Shown piece after piece: positions 1 to 8,188 of a stretch of DNA of 64,000 bases (its first letter is position 1; every line of letters starts with the position of its first letter). Position numbers and translations under genes: made by a program. A model generated the notes under the pieces. It saw only the letters and a program-made list of their open reading frames with translations, searched no databases and was not told the origin of the DNA. The stretch covers positions 62,001 to 126,000 of the forward strand of contig JABMDL010000002.1 of the NCBI GenBank assembly GCA_015903945.1, given 5' to 3'. This DNA comes from Nitrospira sp. (GTDB lineage: Bacteria > Nitrospirota > Nitrospiria > Nitrospirales > Nitrospiraceae).

Positions 1-2
1 GG

Positions 3-221
3 AACGGTATTTTTAAAACCATGGACAACGGCAAGCAATGGGTTCCCGTGAACAAAGGGCTGACGAGCCCGGCAGTCCAGTCGTTGATCGCTTCCGGAGA
101 CGGAAGTTTTTATGCGGGGACGAGCGCGGGGGTATTCCGCAGCGACGACGGAGTGACCTGGGTTGCCGTCAATCAAGGTCTTGAGGCAGGCGTTGCACCG
201 CCGCCGTTTCTCTTTCGATAA
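3..221 (+). CDS. C-terminal end of a YCF48/BNR-like beta-propeller protein (5' partial)
   Basis: The reading frame is open from the left edge and the ATG at 21 is internal, because the preceding codons (NGIFKT) fit the same repeat. The visible 70 residues hold about one and a half copies of the pattern G-[IV]-F-[KR]-[ST]-x-D-x-G-x-x-W-x-x-x-N-x-G-L, the blade unit of BNR/sialidase-like and YCF48-type propellers. Such proteins are usually secreted and bind partners or glycans without enzymatic activity. The chain ends shortly after the last W-x-x-V-N-x-G-L unit, so this is the true C-terminus. The substrate or partner cannot be told from this fragment. Confidence 0.75.
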   Translation, partial: NGIFKTMDNGKQWVPVNKGLTSPAVQSLIASGDGSFYAGTSAGVFRSDDGVTWVAVNQGLEAGVAPPPFLFR

Positions 222-248
222 CACAGTCACCGTGAAAGGATCGATATC

Positions 249-758
249 ATGGCCGATATGACAGAAAAAACTCAGGCACGGATCGCCCTGGCCAGCAAAG
301 GGGTGCCCATGGGGGAGATCGTGATCAGATTTTTCCCCGATGTGGCACCTGGCCACGTCAAGAATTTCGTGAAGCTGTCGCGGGAAGGGTTTTATAATGG
401 CACAACCTTTCATCGAGTCATCCCCGGGTTCATGATTCAAGGCGGAGATCCCAACAGTAAGAACCCAGACCGATCGATGCATGGCATGGGCGGCCCGGGC
501 TACAAGGTCAAAGCCGAGTTTAACAGCAAGCCGCACAAACGTGGCATCGTATCGATGGCCCGGGCAAACGACCCGGACAGCGCCGGCTCACAGTTTTTTA
601 TCTGTGTGGCGGACGCCAACTTTTTGGATTGGCAATACACCGTGTTCGGGGAAGTCATCAGCGGCATGGACGTGGCCGACAAGGTCGTGAGCATGAAACG
701 AGACGGGCGGGATAATCCTCTGGAACGTGTAGAAATGACCGTGACTATCACGGAGTAG
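249..758 (+). CDS. Peptidyl-prolyl cis-trans isomerase, cyclophilin type
   Basis: Cyclophilin that isomerises X-Pro bonds during protein folding. The 169-residue chain is a single cyclophilin domain and carries the family blocks in order: NFVKLSREGFYNGTTFHRVIPGF, with the catalytic Arg in FHRV, IQGGDP, then SAGSQFFI and LDWQYTVFGEV. There is no signal peptide, so it should be cytoplasmic. A GAAAGGA ribosome-binding site precedes the ATG by about 8 bases. The YWCQ-type Trp region is replaced by a plain DWQYTVFG. It lies between the propeller protein and a lipoprotein in the same direction, and co-transcription is plausible. Confidence 0.93.
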   Translation: MADMTEKTQARIALASKGVPMGEIVIRFFPDVAPGHVKNFVKLSREGFYNGTTFHRVIPGFMIQGGDPNSKNPDRSMHGMGGPGYKVKAEFNSKPHKRGIVSMARANDPDSAGSQFFICVADANFLDWQYTVFGEVISGMDVADKVVSMKRDGRDNPLERVEMTVTITE

Positions 759-810
759 ATGTCGAGTGGTGACTGCTAGGTTAGAAAGAAAACCATACGG
801 CTGGCTGCCA

Positions 811-1515
811 ATGTATCGCCGTGTCTCAGCACTCAGCACGCTGCTCTCAGTACTGATTGTGTTGGCCGGCTGTGCGACCCCGCATGTGCCGTCGCGAATC
901 GTCTATGAAGATCCGGTCAACTATGTGCGGTTAGAAGAGGACCAGACAGTTCTGCCGGAATGGCCGCAAGGCCATTTCTCCCATCCCGCAGTGTTAGAGA
1001 AGGAGCTGATGCGGACGATCTTGTCGAGCCTCAAGGTCCAAGAATATCGCATCGCGCCGCAACGGTGGCTTCAAGGCGAGGCGCCGCTCGTTGCCGTCTT
1101 CACAGAGGATGAGCTGGCGTTGTTGTCGGCACAGCTGACGGATGGGCTGGCACAGGCTCAATACAATGAGCGGGTGACATTTTATTTGAGCCAGCCGCTG
1201 ACCTTCATGCGACGCACCATTACATCCGGCGGGGTTTATGTGAGAGGGAACGAGTTGCACCTTCTGTTGGGTAATTGGCGGATCATCTACGGAGTTCCCT
1301 CCTATGGGATGATTTACGATCGTCGATATCCGATGCGACCGACGGCTGCCAAGGGGTTCAGCCTGTTCTTTGAACCGGCGGATGCCGTAATTGCGCAGGA
1401 AAGCAGTTTCGTGGACGATCTCTTCGCTAATACAAAAGATGAATTGGTGATCGATTTGAGCAAGGTTCAGATCGCAGATCCTGTGCCGAGCTTTCGCTCC
1501 CCCAGTGTGTTCTAG
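811..1515 (+). CDS. Putative outer-membrane or periplasmic lipoprotein, unknown function
   Basis: From the ATG at 811 the protein begins MYRRVSALSTLLSVLIVLAGC, a typical type II signal peptide with a lipobox (L-A-G-C) and Cys at residue 21. The mature part has about 214 residues and no domain that I recognise. It contains a conserved-looking run of beta-strand-like segments (VTFYLSQPLTFMRRTITSGGVYVRG, NELHLLLGNWRIIYG). The ORF track starts at the upstream GTG at 766, which has a better-placed GGAG but would give an overlong n-region; I prefer 811. The gene follows the cyclophilin by about 50 bases and is probably co-transcribed. No function is assigned. Confidence 0.75.
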   Translation: MYRRVSALSTLLSVLIVLAGCATPHVPSRIVYEDPVNYVRLEEDQTVLPEWPQGHFSHPAVLEKELMRTILSSLKVQEYRIAPQRWLQGEAPLVAVFTEDELALLSAQLTDGLAQAQYNERVTFYLSQPLTFMRRTITSGGVYVRGNELHLLLGNWRIIYGVPSYGMIYDRRYPMRPTAAKGFSLFFEPADAVIAQESSFVDDLFANTKDELVIDLSKVQIADPVPSFRSPSVF

Positions 1516-1553
1516 ATGATCGGACGGCTGATCTGCCGCGGTGGAGTGGATAT

Positions 1554-2573
1554 CTACCGGTAGGCCGATGTCCGCCAATACATACGCGGGACTTCTTTAA
1601 TCGCTTCAAAGATCGTAGGCCAGCCAAGTTTGCTGTGACCGTGAATACGGTCCCGGAAGCGGATCGGCAGCTCAGTAATTACCCCACCTGCCTGGAAGGC
1701 TCGCCAGGCCATTTCAACTTGGAAGACATAGCCCTTTGCCTTGACCCGGCCCAAATTCATTTCCGCTAATAGTTCTCGGCGGAAGCAGCGGAATCCTCCG
1801 GTCCAATCACGAATGGTCGAACCAAGAAACAGGCTGACGTAGGCATTGCCCAGTCGTGAGACTAAGCGCCTACGCTGATCCCAGTTTTCCGTTCCTCCTC
1901 CTGGAATGTAGCGGCTTCCAATGACCAAATCGGCCGTTGCGCTCTTATGGACCATACGCGGTAAGTCCCAAGGCGCATGGCTGAAGTCGCAGTCCATCTC
2001 GATGATCGACTGATAGTGGCGGTTTAGTGCCCATTGGAACCCTGCGATATAGGCTGGCCCAAGCCCTTGTTTTTCTGTTCGATGCAGGACATGCACGGAT
2101 GTGTGCTGCCGGCTCAGTTCGTCGGCCAGTTGTCCCGTGCCATCAGGTGAATTGTCGTCCACAACCAGGATATCGGTGGTGATGTAGGTCCTGATCGCAT
2201 CGATCATAGGAGGCAGATTGTGCCGTTCATTGTAGGTGGGCAAGATAACCAGGGTCGAGCGGTCGAAACGAAAGGGGACAAGTGGGGTCAGATTGACGCT
2301 CGAAGCGGTTCGAACGTAGCCGGGGTAGGCTGAGTCTGAAGGGGGCAGCCCGCTAACGGCAATCTGGTTGCTGTCGATACCACGTGCGATTAAGGCCTCA
2401 GCCAGCTCGAAGGTTCCCACCACAAGGGCTTCGTCCGGTTCCAATGCCACAGTGTCAGGTATTTCGGCGAGGTTAGTGACCTGGCGATATCGAACGGCGA
2501 GTGGCCCGACTTCCCCTGAAATGGGAGATGCGGACTCGTGATGATGCGTGGCTGGTGTGATGGTCAGGGGCAT
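1554..2573 (-). CDS. Family 2 glycosyltransferase, polyprenol-phosphate mannose synthase-like
   Basis: Predicted to move a sugar from a nucleotide sugar to a polyprenyl phosphate at the membrane face. The C-terminal 240 residues form a complete DPM1-like GT2 domain: LVILPTYNERHNLP, VVDDNSPDGTG, the DxD-type MDCDFSHAP, DLVIGSRYIPGGG, the acceptor-loop region DWTGGFRCFRRE and a final FRDRIHGHSKL. The chain ends soon after, with no membrane-anchoring GtrA domain. The first 100 residues are extra for this family and hold a stretch (DEALVVGTFELAEALIARG) of unknown role. The start at 2573 has a GGAAAGA upstream; the track start at 2696 would be a TTG and is less likely. Confidence 0.85.
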   Translation of the reverse strand: MPLTITPATHHHESASPISGEVGPLAVRYRQVTNLAEIPDTVALEPDEALVVGTFELAEALIARGIDSNQIAVSGLPPSDSAYPGYVRTASSVNLTPLVPFRFDRSTLVILPTYNERHNLPPMIDAIRTYITTDILVVDDNSPDGTGQLADELSRQHTSVHVLHRTEKQGLGPAYIAGFQWALNRHYQSIIEMDCDFSHAPWDLPRMVHKSATADLVIGSRYIPGGGTENWDQRRRLVSRLGNAYVSLFLGSTIRDWTGGFRCFRRELLAEMNLGRVKAKGYVFQVEMAWRAFQAGGVITELPIRFRDRIHGHSKLGWPTIFEAIKEVPRMYWRTSAYR

Positions 2574-2724
2574 GCTGATCTTTCCAATTACACGGGGCAT
2601 GTAATTGGGCCATCTGCCCAAGAATGTCAAGAAGGGGTGTGTGCGGGCAGTCTCTCGAGCCATCTGCTTCGCTGGATCCGACTCGAAAACACACAATTTG
2701 TTATGGCATTCCTCGTCCTTGGGC

Positions 2725-2730
2725 TAGAAT
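2725..2730 (+). promoter_or_regulatory. Candidate -10 box (TAGAAT) placed for a leaderless transcript
   Basis: TAGAAT lies 7 bases before the ATG of the HicB-like gene. A transcription start at the usual distance would fall on or next to the A of the ATG, and there is no Shine-Dalgarno between the box and the ATG. The best -35 match nearby (TTGTTA at 2698) is 21 bases away, which is too far, so the assignment rests on the -10 box alone. Confidence 0.4.
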
Positions 2731-2737
2731 CACCCCC

Positions 2738-2923
2738 ATGGAACTAGCACAATATACCGTGTGGCAAGATCAGGGACAGTGGCGCGGTTTTCTGCGGGAC
2801 TATCCTGACCATCAGGCGCAGGCGGAGTCCTTTGAGGATTTAGAGTTGAAGCTGCGCCGCTTGCACCATGATCTGACTGCCAGAAAAAAATCAGGATTGT
2901 TAGCGCCTCATCGCGCGGCGTGA
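2738..2923 (+). CDS. HicB-like small protein (orphan antitoxin-type fold)
   Basis: This 61-residue protein reads MELAQYTVWQDQGQWRGFLRDYP and then ESFEDLELKLRRLHHDL. That is the W-x-D-G-x-W-x-G-x-L-x-x-YP / E-[ST]-x-E-E-L-x-x-x-L-x-x-[IL] pattern of the HicB/UPF0150 partial RNase-H fold. HicB proteins neutralise the HicA mRNA interferase and often autoregulate. No HicA-like reading frame (about 60-80 residues, double-stranded-RNA-binding fold) is present on either side. It has no C-terminal DNA-binding tail. The track ORF begins upstream at 2624, but homology begins only at the ATG at 2738. It may be a solitary regulator or a relic of a toxin-antitoxin pair. Confidence 0.65.
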   Translation: MELAQYTVWQDQGQWRGFLRDYPDHQAQAESFEDLELKLRRLHHDLTARKKSGLLAPHRAA

Positions 2924-2935
2924 GACCAAAAGCTT

Positions 2936-2972
2936 CACTCCCCTGAAGCTGATGGACAGAGGAGTGGTTTTT
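2936..2972 (+). terminator. Possible weak terminator after the HicB-like gene
   Basis: CACTCC (2936-2941) can pair with GGAGTG (2961-2966), followed by GTTTTT. The left arm overlaps a competing hairpin, AGCTTCA-6-TGAAGCT (2931-2950), so the two folds exclude each other. The stem is only 6 bp, so this is a weak call. Confidence 0.3.
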
Positions 2973-3088
2973 CTGCGCAAGGAGGGACCGGCCGCGTAGG
3001 TTTCCCTTCGAACACATGACCAGGGTCCCTGCCCACTGTGGAAAATCATGTGCTTCCAACTGAAACGTGAGTGCCTTCCAGATCCTCT

Positions 3089-3118
3089 TTGACAGCGAAA
3101 AACACGCTGTGCTAAATT
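3089..3118 (+). promoter_or_regulatory. Sigma70-type promoter for the FprA-like reductase
   Basis: Perfect -35 TTGACA (3089-3094), an 18-base spacer ending in TGC, then TAAATT (3113-3118). The expected start is near 3125, giving a leader of about 50 bases before the ATG at 3178. Confidence 0.55.
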
Positions 3119-3177
3119 CGCCCTACTTTTGAGAACTTCCGTGCCCATCTCTATGTACCTTTTCTAAGGAACAACGT

Positions 3178-4530
3178 ATGACTGCAACCAATGCGCATGT
3201 AATGATCATTGTCGGTGCCGGGCCGGCGGGAATGGCTGTTGCCGGGACCATGGCCAAGGCCGGTCACGAAGTCATTATTCTCAACCGTGATATTAAGTTC
3301 GGCGGATTGGCGGAATATGGAATTTTTCCCTCTAAGCTCAAGCTTCGTGGCGGTCTCAAGAAGCAATATTGGGATCTGCTGGGGCAGCCGAATGTGCACT
3401 ATTTGGGGAATGTCACGGTTGGAAACGGCAAGGACCTTACGGTCGAAGATGTGCGGGGGCTCGGTGCCAGCGCGGTCGTGTTCACGATTGGGGCGCAGGG
3501 GACCAAGGCCATTGGAGTGGAAGGGGATTCGGCCAAGGGTGTGTACCATGCGAAAGACGTGGTCTATCACTTCAACCGGTTGCCCGGGTTCGGCGATCGG
3601 CCGTTCGACATGGGCAAGCATGTGGCGGTGATCGGGGCAGGCGATGTCATGGTCGATATTGCTCATTGGCTCACCCGCTATAAGAAGGTGGAGCGCGTGA
3701 CGGCCATCGTGCGTCGCGGTCCGGTCGAGCGGAAATACAATCCCAAAGAGATCCGAGCGGTGTGCGCCAATATGGACCTTGAAGGCATCAAGAAAGAGTT
3801 CGACCGTATCAAGGATCGCATGGCAGCGGTCGGGCAGAAGGCCGACGAAGTCCTCAAAGGGCTCATAGACGAATTTACGAAGTGTGAACCGAAGGTCAGC
3901 GAGACGAAAATGGGCTTCAAATTCCTGGCCTCACCGAAGCGGATTCTCGTCGATGCAAACAATTGTGTGCGTGGTCTTGAAATGGAAGACAATCGGCTTG
4001 ACCCCAAGGGCGAAGACACGGTGGCGGTCGGGCTGAAACAATATTATGAATTTCCGTGCGATGCCGTCGTCTTTGCGGTCGGCGACAAGGTCGACGAGAC
4101 CGTCGGGCTTCCCTATAAAGGAGGCCTCTTCGTCACGAACCCCAACAAGACGGGAAATGACCCGGATGATGCCCTGTTTCAGGCTTACGACGAAGCTGCA
4201 GGGAAAGTTGTTGAAGGGGTATTCCTGGCGGGGTGGGCCAGAAAAGCCAGCGAAGGTCTTGTCGGTGTGGCCAAGCGGGATGGCGACTGGTGTGCAGAAG
4301 TCGTGGAGCGCTATCTCGCGACGAAATCAGCGGGCGTTCAGGCCAAGGTCGTGTTGGACAAGCTGCATCATATTTTGAAATCCAGGAAGAGTCATCCTGT
4401 CGATGTCAAAGGGCTGCGGAAGCTTGAAGCCGCGGAAAAAGCGCACACAGGTGAGTCAGACTGTATCGGAGAGTTCAAGTACGCGAGTAACCGGGACATG
4501 ATCGGATTGATCGAGACGAGCCGGGCATGA
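3178..4530 (+). CDS. FAD/NAD(P)-binding oxidoreductase, ferredoxin-NADP reductase (FprA/adrenodoxin reductase) like
   Basis: A 450-residue two-dinucleotide flavoprotein. The FAD Rossmann motif is IIVGAGPAGMAVAG near residue 10, followed by GGLAEYGIFPSKLKLRGG. The NAD(P) motif is VAVIGAGDVMVDIAHWL near residue 150. The pattern VRRGPVERKYNPKEIRAV, the C-terminal GWARKASEGLVGVAKRDGD and the late AVGDKVDE region match the adrenodoxin-reductase/FprA branch and GltD-like proteins. Members move electrons between NAD(P)H and ferredoxin or a partner subunit. It has no Fe-S cysteine motifs of its own. In an autotroph with reduced ferredoxin demand this would be a natural ferredoxin:NAD(P)H link, but that role is inference. 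It has its own promoter and converges on nadK. Confidence 0.8.
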   Translation: MTATNAHVMIIVGAGPAGMAVAGTMAKAGHEVIILNRDIKFGGLAEYGIFPSKLKLRGGLKKQYWDLLGQPNVHYLGNVTVGNGKDLTVEDVRGLGASAVVFTIGAQGTKAIGVEGDSAKGVYHAKDVVYHFNRLPGFGDRPFDMGKHVAVIGAGDVMVDIAHWLTRYKKVERVTAIVRRGPVERKYNPKEIRAVCANMDLEGIKKEFDRIKDRMAAVGQKADEVLKGLIDEFTKCEPKVSETKMGFKFLASPKRILVDANNCVRGLEMEDNRLDPKGEDTVAVGLKQYYEFPCDAVVFAVGDKVDETVGLPYKGGLFVTNPNKTGNDPDDALFQAYDEAAGKVVEGVFLAGWARKASEGLVGVAKRDGDWCAEVVERYLATKSAGVQAKVVLDKLHHILKSRKSHPVDVKGLRKLEAAEKAHTGESDCIGEFKYASNRDMIGLIETSRA

Positions 4531-4551
4531 AAGCCTAAGCGGCCGCGTTCT

Positions 4552-5412
4552 TTAGCCATCTCCCCACTTCAGTTTTTCACGCAGCACCTCATAGTAGTGG
4601 CTTTCCGGAAACCGAATCAGCTTAGTTCGGTTTTCGGAAGCCCGCACCACCGCCGTATCACCTTGTGTCATTGCAATGCCGACTTGGCCATCGAGTGTCG
4701 CCATTGCCCCGTCGTCTTTGCTTGTTAAGGTCACGTCTATTTCGACATTCCCGGGCACGATCAGCGGCCGATGAGTCAGTGTGTGCGGACTGATCGGCGT
4801 CAGGATCAAGGACTGAACCGCAGGGTTGATGATGGGTCCCCCGGCTGATAGGGAATAGGCTGTTGAGCCGGTCGGTGTGCTGACGATCAAGCCGTCCGCC
4901 CGCAAGTTTGTCACGAATTGCCCCTGAATGGCGATACGCAGTTCGATCATGCGGGCCAGGGTACCTTTGCTGATGACGATGTCGTTCAGCATGATGCCCC
5001 GTGCGACCGTTTCTCCATGGCGATGGACATGCGTCTGCAACATGAGCCGTTCGTCGATGACGTAATCGTTGGCGAAGACGCGCTCAAGCGACGGATAGAG
5101 ATTATCCAGCCGCACCTCCGTTAAAAATCCGAGGCCGCCCATGTTGACACCGAGGATGGGAATGCTGCGTTCCGCCGCGAGCCGCGCGGCATTGAGGATC
5201 GTGCCGTCGCCGCCCAGGACAAGCAGCACGTCGGCTGTCCCTGCCAACTGGGTCTTCTGAATTCCGCCTGACTCACTCAGCAATGCTGCGGAGGTTGTAT
5301 CAAGCAGAACGGTGATGTTGCGTTCACGGAGCCAGGTGACAACTCCTTGCAATGTGGGTTTAACCTCAGGAAATTTCGGTTTTGTCAAAATTCCAATATT
5401 TTTGCTTTTCAT
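4552..5412 (-). CDS. nadK: NAD kinase
   Basis: Phosphorylates NAD to NADP. The 286-residue chain has the diagnostic GGDGT motif (LVLGGDGTILNAAR), the LNDIVISKG segment and the conserved block GLIVSTPTGSTAYSLSAGGP. The end is DGQVGIAM followed by a short basic tail. I start at 5412 (MKSKNIGILTKP) because NAD kinases begin with this strand; the track start at 5478 would add 22 residues with no homology. It converges with the FprA-like reductase across only 21 bases. It diverges from clpC, with 247 bases between them that hold the clpC promoter. Confidence 0.95.
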   Translation of the reverse strand: MKSKNIGILTKPKFPEVKPTLQGVVTWLRERNITVLLDTTSAALLSESGGIQKTQLAGTADVLLVLGGDGTILNAARLAAERSIPILGVNMGGLGFLTEVRLDNLYPSLERVFANDYVIDERLMLQTHVHRHGETVARGIMLNDIVISKGTLARMIELRIAIQGQFVTNLRADGLIVSTPTGSTAYSLSAGGPIINPAVQSLILTPISPHTLTHRPLIVPGNVEIDVTLTSKDDGAMATLDGQVGIAMTQGDTAVVRASENRTKLIRFPESHYYEVLREKLKWGDG

Positions 5413-5565
5413 GATGGCCGGGAAAGGCGATTGGACAAAATGGTGCGGGATTCTATCGGGACAGTTTCGCACTGTCAACGCGCCTAAGAGAGAACGTTCC
5501 TGGTGAGAGAGTTGAGAGTTGGCGTCCTTCTCTCATCAGCGTTGGCGTCACTTTTTCGCTCAACC

Positions 5566-5594
5566 TTGACTCTCATGGGTCCTGTGGTTAAACT
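5566..5594 (+). promoter_or_regulatory. Sigma70-type promoter for clpC
   Basis: TTGACT (5566-5571), a 17-base spacer and TAAACT (5589-5594). The predicted leader to the ATG at 5660 is about 60 bases and contains the AGGGGAGGGG ribosome-binding site. No CtsR-type heptad repeats were seen. Confidence 0.5.
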
Positions 5595-5659
5595 GAGACC
5601 AAGTTTTTCCATGGGTTGTCTCGATACGGGCCGTACGTTCATCCAGGGGAGGGGACAGG

Positions 5660-8086
5660 ATGTTCGAACGATTCACGGACAAAGGTCGTAAAATCATCAT
5701 TCTTGCGCGCGAAGAAGCCGAGCGTCACCAGAACGACTATCTGGGGACCGAGCATCTCGTCTTGGCGATTCTCCGTGAGTCTGATGGCATCGCCTTGATG
5801 ATTTTGAAGAAAATGGGTCTCTCGACCGAGCAAATCCGGTTGGAAATTGAGCGGAATCTGCCGGGCGGGGGAACGACGATGACGTTTGGCGAAATCCCTT
5901 TCAGCCCGCGGGTGAAAAAGGTCATCGAGTATGGAGTCGAGGAAGCTCGGTTGCTCGGCCACAATCACATTGGTAGCGAGCATCTCCTGTTGGGCCTGTT
6001 ACGAGAAGAGGAAGGAATCGGGGGTAAGATCCTCCGTAGCCTGGGCGCGAACCTTCTCACGGCCCGCCAATTGACAGTGACGTTCTTGAGGAAGTCCGCT
6101 CCTCGGGAGCGGGATCGGAAGAGCAATACGCCGGCATTGGATGAATTCGGGCGCGATCTGACCCAGCTGGCCCAAGAGGGTCAGTTAGATCCGGTGATCG
6201 GCCGGTCAGACGAAATTGAACGGGTTCTTCAAATCCTCAGCCGGCGGAGTAAGAACAATCCCGTGCTCATCGGCGAGTCCGGTGTCGGGAAAACAGCCAT
6301 CGTCGAGGGGCTTGCCCAACGGATCGTGCAGTCGGAGGTTCCCGACAATCTTCTTTCACGACGGGTCATTGCGCTGGACCTTGGCTCGCTTGTCGCAGGT
6401 ACGAAATACCGCGGTCAATTTGAAGAGCGGCTCAAGGTTGTCATGAAGGAGATTGTGCAGGCCGGTAACATTATTATTTTCATCGACGAGTTGCACACGC
6501 TGGTCGGAGCCGGCGCCGCAGAAGGTTCGATCGATGCCTCCAACATGCTCAAGCCCGCCCTCTCGCGAGGGGAGATCCAGTGCATCGGCGCCACCACCTT
6601 AGATGAATACCGGAAGCATATTGAAAAAGACGGCGCCTTAAAACGCCGGTTTCAACCGATCCATGTGCAGCCACCCAGTATCGACGAGACCATCCAGATT
6701 ATCCACGGGCTGCGGGATCGTTACGAGGAACATCACGGGGTCGAGATCACCGAAGACGCCATCGTCGAAGCCGTCAAACTGTCGGATCGGTACATTACTG
6801 ACCGGTTTTTGCCTGATAAGGCGATTGATCTGATCGATGAAACCGGCTCGCGTGCGAAACTGCAGACCTATGCGCTGCCCTCCGAACTGAAAGCGATGGA
6901 GCAGGAGCTCAAGAAGGTCTCGCGGGAGAAAGAGTTGTCGATTTCGATGCAGAATTTCGAAGAAGCTGTGCGGCATCGTGAAGAAGAAGAGCGGCTCCGC
7001 AAGCTCCTGGATGAGTCCAAGCGGGAGTGGAAGAAGAATCAAGAAAAGAACAAGCCGGTGATTGGAAAGGAAGACGTCGCGTACGTGGTATCCAAGATGA
7101 CCGGCATTCCGCTCTTCAAGCTCGAGGAAGAAGAATCCAACAAGCTGCTGCGAATGGAAGAATTTCTCCATAAGCGGGTGATCGGACAAAATGAAGCGAT
7201 CTCTGCAGTCGCCCGCGCCATTCGCCGGTCACGTGCAGGTTTGAAGGAAGCGAAGAAACCCATCGGCTCGTTTATCTTCATGGGGCCGACCGGAGTCGGA
7301 AAGACCGAGTTGGCGAGAACGTTGGCGGAGTTCCTCTTCAACAGCGAAGATGCCTTGATCCGGGTGGACATGTCCGAGTATCAGGAGAAATTCACCAGTT
7401 CCAGGCTCTTCGGCGCGCCTCCCGGCTACGTTGGTTACGAGGAAGGGGGCCAGCTGACTGAAAAAGTCCGACGCCGGCCTTATTCAGTGGTTTTGTTCGA
7501 TGAAATTGAAAAGGCGCATCCGGACGTCTTCAACGTGCTGCTGCAGGTCTTGGACGATGGAGTGCTGACCGATAGTCTTGGTCGCAAGGTGGACTTCAAG
7601 AATACCGTCGTCATCATGACGTCCAATATCGGGACCAAGAACATCCAGAAGGGAGTCTCGCTGGGGTTCCAGAGCACTGAAGGCGAAGCAGCCAGACGGA
7701 AGAAGGAAGAAGTGATCGGTGAATTGCGGAAATCGTTCAGCCCGGAGTTCTTGAACCGGATCGACGAAATTGTGATCTTCCATCAATTGGAGAAGGAACA
7801 GCTCTACAACATTCTCGATATTCTCATTCGCGAGCTCAATCTGCGTCTGTTGGAGAAGGGGATTGAGATCGAGGTCGACGACGACGTCAAACAGTGGCTC
7901 ATTAAGGAAGGGTACGAGCCGCTTTATGGGGCCAGACCGATGCGCAGGGCGATTCAGCGTGCGATCGGCGATCCGCTCTCCGATGAGCTCATCCGAGGAC
8001 GGTTTAAGGACAGCCGCAAAGTCAAAGTGGTGCTGCGTGACGGCGCTCCAGCCTTTGTTGAACAGGAAGCAATGGCGAGTGTCTAG
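5660..8086 (+). CDS. clpC: ATP-dependent Clp protease ATP-binding subunit ClpC
   Basis: AAA+ unfoldase that feeds substrates to ClpP and disaggregates proteins. The 808 residues show the ClpC order. Two Clp-N repeats (residues 1-150) begin [20 protein letters not shown]. The first AAA module has Walker A GESGVGKT; most family members have Pro instead of Ser there. A UVR-like coiled segment, [18 protein letters not shown], lies near 440. The second AAA module has [18 protein letters not shown] and [15 protein letters not shown], and the D2-small domain contains [11 protein letters not shown]. The UVR motif separates it from ClpA and ClpB. No mcsA/mcsB or ctsR gene is adjacent. It has a strong ribosome-binding site, its own promoter and a strong terminator, so it is likely monocistronic. 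Confidence 0.96.
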   Translation: MFERFTDKGRKIIILAREEAERHQNDYLGTEHLVLAILRESDGIALMILKKMGLSTEQIRLEIERNLPGGGTTMTFGEIPFSPRVKKVIEYGVEEARLLGHNHIGSEHLLLGLLREEEGIGGKILRSLGANLLTARQLTVTFLRKSAPRERDRKSNTPALDEFGRDLTQLAQEGQLDPVIGRSDEIERVLQILSRRSKNNPVLIGESGVGKTAIVEGLAQRIVQSEVPDNLLSRRVIALDLGSLVAGTKYRGQFEERLKVVMKEIVQAGNIIIFIDELHTLVGAGAAEGSIDASNMLKPALSRGEIQCIGATTLDEYRKHIEKDGALKRRFQPIHVQPPSIDETIQIIHGLRDRYEEHHGVEITEDAIVEAVKLSDRYITDRFLPDKAIDLIDETGSRAKLQTYALPSELKAMEQELKKVSREKELSISMQNFEEAVRHREEEERLRKLLDESKREWKKNQEKNKPVIGKEDVAYVVSKMTGIPLFKLEEEESNKLLRMEEFLHKRVIGQNEAISAVARAIRRSRAGLKEAKKPIGSFIFMGPTGVGKTELARTLAEFLFNSEDALIRVDMSEYQEKFTSSRLFGAPPGYVGYEEGGQLTEKVRRRPYSVVLFDEIEKAHPDVFNVLLQVLDDGVLTDSLGRKVDFKNTVVIMTSNIGTKNIQKGVSLGFQSTEGEAARRKKEEVIGELRKSFSPEFLNRIDEIVIFHQLEKEQLYNILDILIRELNLRLLEKGIEIEVDDDVKQWLIKEGYEPLYGARPMRRAIQRAIGDPLSDELIRGRFKDSRKVKVVLRDGAPAFVEQEAMASV

Positions 8087-8117
8087 CTATAGCCGCGTCA
8101 TCGCCAGCCAGTGGTAG

Positions 8118-8161
8118 CCACGCCCCCTGCGGCTGACGGCCGCAGGGGGCGTGGTGTTTTT
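8118..8161 (+). terminator. Strong rho-independent terminator after clpC
   Basis: A perfect 16-bp stem (CCACGCCCCCTGCGGC with GCCGCAGGGGGCGTGG), a 5-base loop TGACG, then TGTTTTT. It lies 31 bases past the clpC stop and before the ATG of tsaD, which argues against the track start of tsaD at 8111. Confidence 0.93.
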
Positions 8162-8188
8162 GGACAGCACTGCGGTAGTCTTTTGCCT

